Under the pieces are notes generated by a model, which saw only the letters and a program-made list of their open reading frames with translations, did not search any database and was not told where the DNA came from. Of a stretch of DNA of 13,400 bases, positions 6,280 through 12,827 are shown in pieces. The stretch comes from Candidatus Nitrosopumilus sp. (GTDB lineage: Archaea; Thermoproteota; Nitrososphaeria; Nitrososphaerales; Nitrosopumilaceae). The stretch covers positions 1-13,400 of the forward strand of contig JAEMQG010000118.1 in the NCBI GenBank assembly GCA_022758935.1. The letters are read 5' to 3'. Position 1 is the first letter of the stretch. The number at the start of each line of letters is the position of its first letter. The position numbers were made by a program, and so were the translations under genes.

Positions 6280-9200
6280 ATCGATAAAAAAAATTCTTGT
6301 ACTTGGTAGTGGGGCAATAAAAATCGGAGAAGCCGGCGAAAGTCGCTAAAACGACCGTCAATTTGACTACTCCGGAAGCCAATGCCTCAAAGCAATACAT
6401 GAAGATGGATTGAAAAGTGTCTTAATCAATCCAAATATCGCTACAATTCAAACAGATACTAGATTTGCAAATAAGGTGTATTTACTGCCTGTTAATGTTG
6501 AGTATGTAGAATCTATTATCGAGAAAGAACGACCTGATGGTATAATGTTGGCCTATGGGGGTCAAACTGCTCTTAATTGCGGTGTTAACCTCGCTGAATC
6601 TGGCATACTTCAAAAGTATGATGTACGTGTTTTAGGTACACAAATTTCTGGGATTCAAAAAACAGAAGATCGACAACTCTTCAAAGATTCCATGAATCAA
6701 TGTAATGTTCCAATTTTGAAAAGTAGAACGGTCAGAAATTTTATCGATGCCAAGGAAATTGCTCAAGAATTAGGGTATCCTGTGATTATTAGAGTAGCGT
6801 ATACTCTTGGAGGTAAAGGCGGTGGCGTTGCCTATAATGAAATTGAATTACACGAAATTGTGGAACGAGGGTTAAGGGCAAGTCTCGTTGGCCAAGTTCT
6901 AGTTGAGGAATACATTGGGCACTGGAAGCAAATCGAATATGAGGTAATGCAAGATTATGATGGAAATAACGTAATTGTCTGCAATATGGAAAATGTTCTT
7001 TCAATGAAGGTTCATACTGGTGACAATATTGTTGTTGCTCCTTCACAAACAATCGATAATCACGAATATCACATGCTTCGTTCTGCAGCCTTACGTGCAA
7101 CAAAGCATGTTGGAATAGTCGGCGAATGCAATATTCAATATGGCTTAGACACAGATTCAGATAGATACGTGGCAATTGAAATAAACCCTAGATTATCTAG
7201 ATCGTCTGCACTCGCAAGTAAAGCAACAGGTTATCCACTGGCATACATTTCTGCAAAAATTGGATTAGGATACAAATTACCTGAACTAGAAAACAGCATT
7301 ACAAAAACAACAACTGCTTGTTTTGAACCCTCTCTAGATTATATTGTATGCAAACATCCCAGATGGGATTTTGCAAAATTTGATCTTGTAAATCGAAAAC
7401 TCGGTCCTACTATGAAATCTGTAGGAGAAGTTATGGCGGTTGGAAGAAGCTTTGAGGAATCATTACAAAAGTCAATACGAATGCTTGACATTGGAAACGA
7501 TGGTCTTGTTCTAAACAGAGTAAATGGAAAAACATATGATGAAGAACAACTAGAAGATCATCTCTCTCATCCGGATGATTTAATTTTGTATTACGTCGCA
7601 GCTGCTATCAAAATGGGAATTTCAGTTGAACGAATTTACAAACTTTCTTCAATTAATCCGTGGTTCATTGAAAAAATCAAAAATATCGTGGAAATTGAAT
7701 CGAGGCTAAAACAGGAAGAAATTACAACCTCCTTACTTTGGGAAGCGAAAAAGAAGGGTTTCTCCGATAAGCAAATCGCACGTGCAAAAAATAAATCCGC
7801 TGAAGAAATACGTGAAATTCGTAAAAAGGCAAAAGTTTTACCATCTGTGAAACAAATCGATACTTTATCTGCCGAATGGCCCGCAATTACCAACTATCTC
7901 TATTTGACATATGGTGGTAACCAAAATGATATTCTAATCAATCCTGATGAAAAGGGAGTGATGGTACTTGGTGCAGGACCATATCGTATTGGTAGTAGTG
8001 TGGAATTTGATTGGGGAACTGTAAACATGGTTTGGGGATTGCAAGAAAATGGAGAAAAAAATGTATCAGTTGTAAACTGTAATCCTGAAACCGTTTCAAC
8101 GGACTATGATATTTGCAACAGATTGTATTTTGAAGAACTAACTCTAGAAAGGATCTTGGACATCGCTGAATTTGAAAATCCAAAAGGTATTGTTACTTGT
8201 GTTGGTGGCCAAACTGCAAATAATTTAACATTGGGCCTTGCTAAAAATGGTATTAATATTCTAGGTACTGCGGCACATGATGTTGATAGAGCAGAAGATC
8301 GTTCTCAATTTAGTTCGGAACTAGACAAATTGCATATACAACAGCCTCGATGGCAAGCTTTTTCAAATCTTAATGAAGCAAAAATTTTTGCACAAGACGT
8401 GGGATTTCCAGTCATTGTTAGACCTTCATATGTGTTATCTGGAGCTGCAATGAAAGTAGTATGGTCGCAAGTCGATCTAAAAAAATATGTTAAAGAAGCA
8501 ACTGATGTGTCTCCTGATCATCCAGTTGTTATCTCAAAATTTATGCTAAATTCACTAGAAGTAGATGTTGATGGAGTTAGTAATGGAACTGAAGTTATAA
8601 TTGGAGCAATAGTTGAACACATTGAGAGTGCAGGTGTTCACTCTGGCGATGCTATGATGTGCATTCCACCCTGGCGGCTGAACAATAAAACGATCGACAC
8701 TATCACTGAATATTCTACAAAAATTGCGAAAACATTCAATGTTAAAGGACCATTTAACCTTCAATTTTTAATTCATGATGATCATGTCTATGTAATTGAA
8801 CTTAACATAAGGGCATCTCGCTCAATGCCTTTTGTATCAAAACTTGTAAAAACAAATCTAATCTCACTAGCCGCAAAAGCGATTTTGGGTAAACCACTAC
8901 CTAAATTGCCTGAAAACAAGTGGCAAAAAATTCAGAATTTTGGAATAAAAGTACCACAATTTTCGTTTATGCAGTTAGATGGGGCTGATATTACACTTGG
9001 TGTAGAAATGCAATCAACTGGGGAGGTTGCTTGTTTTGGAACAAGTTTCTATGATGCGTTAGCTAAAGGACTTACATCTGCAGGGTATACTCTCCCTATG
9101 ACAGGCACTGCTCTTGTAACCGTTGGCGGAGCTCAAAACAAAGAAAAATTATTACAACCAATTGCCAGATTGAAGAGTCTCGGATTTAAGATTCTTGCAA

Positions 9201-9529
9201 CTGAGCATACTGCAGAATTTTTTGAAGAAAAAATTGGCGATATTAAGATAGTTCACAAAATTTCAGAGCCTACAAGAAAACCCAATATTGCAGATTTACT
9301 TTATGAAAGAAAAATAGACTTTATCATAAACATCCCTAGTACATCCACCCTTGAAAAATACGTTGGAATGCTTGAGGATGAATATCAAATCCGAAGAAAA
9401 TCTTTGGAGTTAGGAATTCCTGTTCTCACCACAATTGAACTTGCCGATTCTTTTGTAAAAACTTTGGAATGGTTAAAAGATAACAAAACTACAAAAGATC
9501 CTATAGAACCTTATGATAAATTAGATTGA
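6266..9529 (+). CDS. carB: Carbamoyl-phosphate synthase large subunit, interrupted by a 21-base intron
   Basis: CarB makes carbamoyl phosphate from bicarbonate, ammonia and two ATP, using two homologous ATP-grasp halves and a C-terminal MGS-like allosteric domain. Exon 1 (6266-6340) encodes 25 residues with LVLGSGAIKIGEAGE. Exon 2 (6362-9529) starts at FDYSGSQ and runs to the end. Joined, they give about 1080 residues, normal for CarB (E. coli 1073). Landmarks include GGQTALNCGV, GGKGGGVAYN, EINPRLSRSSALASKATG (first half) and VLGAGPYRIGSSVEFDWG, GGQTANNLTLGLA, ELNIRASRSMPF (second half); the MGS domain covers about the last 130 residues (TGTALVTVGG onward). Read without splicing, translation ends at UAA 6347 after 27 codons. 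The rest is intact and well conserved, which argues against pseudogene decay. It overlaps carA by 14 bases, so the two subunits are likely translated from one mRNA. Confidence 0.9.
6341..6361 (+). other. Candidate 21-nt bulge-helix-bulge intron in carB
   Basis: These 21 bases sit between codons GAA (Glu25) and TTT (Phe26), contain an in-frame TAA (6347-6349), and have no counterpart in CarB proteins, where GEAGE or QACE runs straight into FDYSG. The RNA folds as follows: central 4-bp helix 6335-6338 with 6356-6359 (GGCG/CGUC, one G-U); inner helix 6342-6345 with 6352-6355 (GUCG/CGAC) and a 6-base loop CUAAAA; 5' bulge A6339 A6340 | A6341; 3' bulge A6360 A6361 | U6362, relaxed to about five bases; and an imperfect outer exon helix in which 6325-6329 (CGGAG) pairs with 6370-6374 (CUCCG). 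Both cuts fall after the second bulge base, as for the archaeal tRNA splicing endonuclease. Because of flanking A's the boundary could shift one or two bases upstream with the same product. Confidence 0.85.
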
Positions 9530-9562
9530 TTGTATTATTTTGAACTACAAAAGTAATGAATT

Positions 9563-9592
9563 GATCAAAACATTGTATTGTTTTGGCTGATC
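9563..9592. repeat. Hairpin-forming inverted repeat between convergent genes
   Basis: CAAAACA (9566-9572) and TGTTTTG (9579-9585) form a perfect 7-bp stem with a 6-base loop. GATC at 9563-9566 and 9589-9592 could extend it imperfectly. It lies in the 113-base gap between carB and the convergent metallophosphoesterase gene and may help end transcription on both strands. There is no clear T-run, so the role is uncertain. Nothing else is seen in this gap. Confidence 0.35.
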
Positions 9593-9642
9593 TTAAATAG
9601 TGATATTTGTAAAAGTTGATTCTTCATTTATTTTAAATGTAA

Positions 9643-10392
9643 TTACAGGACCTGATTAATTATGGATTCATCTCCTATAATTGTTCCATCAAGTGTGATT
9701 ATTCTAGCGGATGATACCTGTTTTATTTTTTCTATTATTGGAGAAATTGATTTTTTATATTTTTTTTTGTGTGTAGCATAAAAATATCTATTAAATGACG
9801 GAATAATTATAATTTCAATCACTCCTGATTTATTTGGAAATACATTCTGTTTTTCCGTCTTTATTGAAATCCATACTCTCTGTCCATTTAATATTGAATC
9901 TTCTTGAAAAAACACGGGGTGAACATGACCCATGATAATTTTATCCACATGTGAAAAATTTTCTGAAGGCATTGTATGTCCATGTGTTAGTAAAATATTT
10001 TCTAAAACCATTCCAGCTGAGCTAATCATCGAAATATTTTCTGGAACTAATCTCTGTATGTTTGCATCGTGATTTCCAGGAATAAGTACTACATCACATT
10101 TCTGTCTGATCCTCTCAAAAAATAATGGGACTTCATCCCATTCACTTTTTGAGATAATTTTGATACTTGATTTTATATCTCCTAATAATATGACTGAATC
10201 TGGTTTTTCTGAATCAATTATGCTGGATAATTCCTCTATTGTTTCATTAATTGAGGAGTTTTTGCCAATGAATATATCGTTTGATGCAAGACTACTTTCA
10301 AATCCTATGTGTATATCCGTAACTATGAGATTCTTTTTCTGTCCTTCTAAGATCATAACTGGTTTAGATGGAATTATTCTTATCTGCGACAT
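9643..10392 (-). CDS. Calcineurin-like metallophosphoesterase (COG1407-type)
   Basis: The protein carries the complete metallophosphoesterase motif set, counted from the TTG at 10395: D27-I-H29, G72-D73, GNHD at 107-110, GH at 139-140 and GHVH at 156-159. These bind two metal ions for phosphoester hydrolysis. The size (249-250 residues) and the order of motifs fit the small archaeal/bacterial MPE family related to SbcD (COG1407), whose substrate is poorly defined; some bacterial relatives lie next to helicase genes. The C-terminal third (about 185-250) is rich in Lys and Ile. I take ATG at 10392 as the start because a TTG directly precedes it and the AT-rich box around 10418 would place transcription start right at this codon (leaderless). 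It is divergent from the SWIM gene with only 34 bases between starts. Confidence 0.88.
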   Translation of the reverse strand: MSQIRIIPSKPVMILEGQKKNLIVTDIHIGFESSLASNDIFIGKNSSINETIEELSSIIDSEKPDSVILLGDIKSSIKIISKSEWDEVPLFFERIRQKCDVVLIPGNHDANIQRLVPENISMISSAGMVLENILLTHGHTMPSENFSHVDKIIMGHVHPVFFQEDSILNGQRVWISIKTEKQNVFPNKSGVIEIIIIPSFNRYFYATHKKKYKKSISPIIEKIKQVSSARIITLDGTIIGDESIINQVL

Positions 10393-10426
10393 CAAAGATA
10401 TACAATGGACTTCGAATTAAATTCTT
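10393..10426. promoter_or_regulatory. Compact divergent promoter, metallophosphoesterase and SWIM genes
   Basis: Only 34 bases separate the two starts. On the plus strand GATATACAA (10397-10405) lies about 26 bases before the ATG at 10427. On the minus strand AATTTAATT (around 10414-10422) lies about 25 bases before the ATG at 10392. Each TATA-like box therefore overlaps the other gene's initiation region, and both transcripts would be leaderless. Confidence 0.5.
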
Positions 10427-10729
10427 ATGAGTACTGATTCTCAAAGAATCGAATCTATAGTTTCTGAAAAACGAGTTAAATTACATTTTTTTGAACCTAG
10501 TCAAAGAAAAATCTGGACTGTAGTTGGAAAATCTGAGGAACATTGGTTGGATCCTGATGCTGAGTTTTGTTCTTGCCTTGGTTATTATTTTGGAAGACTG
10601 ACTGGAAAACCCACTTGCTATCACTTGGAGTCTGTATATTTGGCTAAAAAAGAAAATAAAATTGAAACAATTATTTTTTCGGATGAAGAATACGCTGATT
10701 TTATTTCGGGAATAATTTCTGATTTATAA
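10427..10729 (+). CDS. Small SWIM zinc-finger protein
   Basis: This 100-residue protein has the SWIM signature C48-x-C50-x13-C64-x-H66 (FCSCLGYYF, then PTCYHL), a zinc-binding fold found in SWI2/SNF2 proteins, MuDR transposases, the Sws1/Shu2 recombination factors and free-standing archaeal proteins. The rest is a short N-terminal strand/helix region and an acidic C-terminal helix (FSDEEYADFISGI). SWIM modules are thought to mediate DNA or protein contacts. Archaeal stand-alone SWIM proteins are often suggested to act in recombination or repair with RadA paralogues, but nothing here shows that directly. The start ATG has a TATA-like box 26 bases upstream and no Shine-Dalgarno sequence. Its divergent partner is a metallophosphoesterase related to the SbcD nuclease group, a suggestive but weak link to DNA metabolism. 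Confidence 0.85.
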   Translation: MSTDSQRIESIVSEKRVKLHFFEPSQRKIWTVVGKSEEHWLDPDAEFCSCLGYYFGRLTGKPTCYHLESVYLAKKENKIETIIFSDEEYADFISGIISDL

Positions 10730-10778
10730 AATATACTTATTCGAACTTGTTAATAACTAGAAATAATATGAACCATTC

Positions 10779-11030
10779 ATGGATGAAAATCAATATAATT
10801 CTTTAATTGAAAAGATCGCAAACACTATGGAGATAGATGATTTATCTATTGATGAACAAAACATCCAAAAACTCCAAAAATATAAAGATCAAGTAAAATC
10901 TAATTCAAATCTAAATGACGAGGATACAATGAAAGTAGTTTATGAATCACTGCTTTACTTAAAATTAAAAAATTCAGATTCTGGTGACCCATTGCAAAAG
11001 GGTGATGAGTTCGGGGCTGGATTCAGCTAG
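10779..11030 (+). CDS. Small acidic hypothetical protein
   Basis: An 83-residue acidic protein that I do not recognise. It looks helical: YNSLIEKIANTMEID, IQKLQKYKDQVKSN and EDTMKVVYESLLYLKLK could each form a helix. It ends in a Gly-rich tail (GDPLQKGDEFGAGFS). There is no signal peptide, membrane segment or metal-binding motif. Its start ATG at 10779 follows a 49-base gap that contains a TATA-like stretch (AAATATAC, around 10728-10735). It may be read with the SWIM gene or alone. Its stop is two bases from the stop of the convergent next gene. Confidence 0.7.
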   Translation: MDENQYNSLIEKIANTMEIDDLSIDEQNIQKLQKYKDQVKSNSNLNDEDTMKVVYESLLYLKLKNSDSGDPLQKGDEFGAGFS

Positions 11031-11032
11031 TT

Positions 11033-11386
11033 CTATCCTAACTGAATAGTTTCAATATCTTCTTTGGAGACACCTTTCCAGAGTCCAACCATTCCCTCCG
11101 GCTTTACTTCCTCCACCTTGGTTATGTGCTGAATTTTAATGTGATCAGGGGTTGGCGGCATCCAAAGCATGGCCATATAATCTCCAACATTTCCAGTCTT
11201 ACTTGGTAAAGCCATTATGATTTTCTCCTTTAAGAATCCCTTTGAAACTAGGGCATTCACTGCTTTTTCTTGAAGATCCATTCTTCCATGTGTGAACAGA
11301 TAGACATTTTTTTGAGTATCGATTTTTACCATGACTATTTTGATATCTTTCGCTAAATCAATCTTTCCTGTACCTATTTCTACCAA
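11033..11386 (-). CDS. Conserved-looking hypothetical protein
   Basis: A 117-residue protein that I cannot assign. It has a mixed alpha/beta look: a strand (IKIVMVKIDTQKNVYLFTHG), a helix (QEKAVNALVSKG), a strand (KIIMALPSK), then a Pro-rich segment (LWMPPTPDHIKI) and a C-terminal Lys/Glu-rich part. No Cys pairs, membrane segments or nucleotide-binding motif are present. The start chosen is TTG at 11386; ATG at 11332 (MVKIDTQKNV) is a shorter alternative. It is divergent from the ATP synthase subunit F gene with 35 bases between starts, which could mean shared control. The reading frame is clean and codon use is like its neighbours, so it is probably a real gene. Confidence 0.68.
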   Translation of the reverse strand: MVEIGTGKIDLAKDIKIVMVKIDTQKNVYLFTHGRMDLQEKAVNALVSKGFLKEKIIMALPSKTGNVGDYMAMLWMPPTPDHIKIQHITKVEEVKPEGMVGLWKGVSKEDIETIQLG

Positions 11387-11421
11387 AAAGGGTTAAATTA
11401 GAATAAACACAGTTTTGATTT
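11387..11421. promoter_or_regulatory. Compact divergent promoter ahead of ATP synthase subunit F gene
   Basis: GTTAAATTA (11392-11400) lies about 26 bases before the GTG at 11422, the right distance for a leaderless archaeal promoter. On the other strand TTTATTC (about 11403-11409) may serve the hypothetical gene starting at 11386. The plus-strand box is the more convincing of the two. Confidence 0.42.
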
Positions 11422-11715
11422 GTGAAAATATTCACCGTGGGGAGTAAATCGTTTGTTACAAGCTTCCAATTAGCAGGAATTCCTGGCATAATCTCAGAGA
11501 CACCTAAAAAAGCATTAGATGAAATTAAGAAACTTACTATTGATCCTGACGTTGGGTTGGTGTTGGTAAGTGACGATATGACAGAGTCCATTAGCGACGA
11601 ATTAACTGCACTTAGAACAACAAAATCTACTTTGGTTTTTGCTTTACCTTCGGTAGGTAGTGAAAAATCTGAGGTAGATTACAGATTAATGCTCAAAAAG
11701 ATTCTTGGTGTATAA
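11422..11715 (+). CDS. atpF: A-type (V-type) ATP synthase subunit F
   Basis: The 97-residue protein has the subunit F pattern: a first strand and loop MKIFTVGSKSFVTSFQLAGI, the segment VGLVLVSDDM near the middle, LVFALPSVGS, and the C-terminal helix YRLMLKKILGV. Subunit F sits in the central stalk with subunit D, below the A3B3 headpiece, and couples rotation to ATP synthesis at the membrane. The length equals the family norm (about 100). The start is GTG, the first codon giving the conserved N-terminus, with a TATA-like box 26 bases upstream and no Shine-Dalgarno sequence. No other ATP synthase gene is in the window, so F is separate from the main cluster here. The gene symbol follows archaeal use; bacterial F-type atpF is a different protein. 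Confidence 0.88.
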   Translation: MKIFTVGSKSFVTSFQLAGIPGIISETPKKALDEIKKLTIDPDVGLVLVSDDMTESISDELTALRTTKSTLVFALPSVGSEKSEVDYRLMLKKILGV

Positions 11716-11725
11716 TTTAATCTAC

Positions 11726-11732
11726 TTATATT
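11726..11732 (+). promoter_or_regulatory. TATA-like box for dehydrogenase gene
   Basis: TTATATT lies about 24 bases before the ATG at 11753. Together with the lack of a Shine-Dalgarno sequence this suggests leaderless transcription. Confidence 0.45.
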
Positions 11733-11752
11733 CAATATCATAAAGTTTTGAT

Positions 11753-12781
11753 ATGAAGACAGCATTTGTAAAAAAACCATCTGTGATTTCAATTGACGAA
11801 ATAGAAAATCCCACATTGAATTCTGGAGATATTTTGGTGCAAATGGGTGCCTGTGGAATATGCGGATCTGATTTGGAAAAAGTATTTGGAGAATATGGCC
11901 AACCTTCAATGCGCTTGGGTCATGAACCTGCTGGAGTAATCATTGATGTGAGTTCTGATGTAACTAAATTCAAAATAGGTGACAGGGTATTCACCCATCA
12001 CCATGTTCCATGCCATTCTTGTCATTTTTGTAAACATGGTAATGAAACAATGTGTCAAAAATACTGTGAAACAAATCTTTTTCCATGTGGTCTTTCTGAA
12101 AAATACGTTGTACCAAAATGGAATGTAGATCATGGGGGGGTGCTTAACATTCCTGATTCTATGAGTTTTGAAGAAGCTGCAATGATTGAACCACTAGCAT
12201 GTTGTGTTAGGGCATGGACAAAATACTCTTACTGTGAAGGAGACTCTGTAGCAATTTTTGGTGTCGGACCTACAGGTATGATGCATGTGATGCTTGCACA
12301 ATCTAAAAAGTTCTCAAAGATTTTTTGTTTTGACTTAAATGATTTTCGACTAGGATTTGCAAAAAAATTCAATATTACTGAATCCATTCATTCTTTAGAT
12401 GCTACACGAAAACTAAAGATTTTGGATCAAACTGAAGGAAAAGGTGTAGATGTGGCAATAGTTGCAACAAGTAGTCTTAAAGCATTAGAAGATGCAATTG
12501 ACATGGTGCGAAAAGGTGGGACTGTAATGATGTTTGGAGTTCCTTCAAAGGATGCAAAAATTGTTTTGGATGTAAATAAAATATATTCTAAAGAAATTAC
12601 TCTGGTGACGAGTTATGCCGCATCTGATACTGATACCAAAGAAGCTCTTCGATTAATAGAATCATCTCAAATCGATGTTAAGCAATTAGTGACTCATACA
12701 TATTCTATTCAAGACTCTCAAAAAGCATTTGATCATGCTAGAAGCGGAGAGAATGCAATGAAAATAATAATTACAAAATAA
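11753..12781 (+). CDS. Zinc-dependent medium-chain dehydrogenase (sorbitol/threonine dehydrogenase-like)
   Basis: The 342-residue protein has all the features of zinc-containing medium-chain dehydrogenases. Catalytic zinc ligands are Cys37 (CGICGSD), His57/Glu58 (GHEPAG) and Glu146 (EPLAC). The structural zinc site has Cys87, 90, 93 and 101. The Rossmann motif is GVGPTG at 170-175. Asp194 at the end of the second Rossmann strand (IFCFD) predicts NAD rather than NADP. The family oxidises secondary alcohols, polyols, sugars or L-threonine; the exact substrate cannot be read from sequence. The ATG start gives the usual N-terminus (MKTAFV). It is followed after 46 bases by an LsrF-like aldolase gene on the same strand, so the two enzymes may act on related phosphorylated or keto-sugar compounds (inference). 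Confidence 0.9.
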   Translation: MKTAFVKKPSVISIDEIENPTLNSGDILVQMGACGICGSDLEKVFGEYGQPSMRLGHEPAGVIIDVSSDVTKFKIGDRVFTHHHVPCHSCHFCKHGNETMCQKYCETNLFPCGLSEKYVVPKWNVDHGGVLNIPDSMSFEEAAMIEPLACCVRAWTKYSYCEGDSVAIFGVGPTGMMHVMLAQSKKFSKIFCFDLNDFRLGFAKKFNITESIHSLDATRKLKILDQTEGKGVDVAIVATSSLKALEDAIDMVRKGGTVMMFGVPSKDAKIVLDVNKIYSKEITLVTSYAASDTDTKEALRLIESSQIDVKQLVTHTYSIQDSQKAFDHARSGENAMKIIITK

Positions 12782-12827
12782 GAAAGGCTTAAGAAAGGCA
12801 TTTCTATTCTTTCAAAATCGAATAGAC

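Noticed and set aside
6276..6287. ATG overlapping the carA stop (ATGA) as the carB start
   Set aside because: It is in another frame and reaches a stop after three codons.
6789..7175. Long minus-strand ORFs inside carB (also 7636-7893, 7938-8183, 8555-8764)
   Set aside because: They lie antisense to strongly conserved carB coding sequence, have no start signals and no recognisable domains.
6266..9529. Reading carB as a pseudogene or as a gene truncated to begin at the ATG at 6410
   Set aside because: The only lesion is a 21-base, frame-preserving insertion at bulge-helix-bulge splice sites. The remaining 1055 codons are intact and conserved, and a start at 6410 would remove essential N-terminal residues.
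11358..11591. Minus-strand ORFs opposite subunit F and the dehydrogenase (also 11679-11909, 11906-12133, 12905-13108)
   Set aside because: They are antisense to confidently assigned proteins and have no features of their own.
12780..12799. Direct repeat AAGAAAGGC at 12780-12788 and 12791-12799 after the dehydrogenase stop
   Set aside because: Two short copies in an AG-rich gap are weak evidence for an operator, and the second copy lies where a promoter for the next gene would be; no structure or function can be supported.
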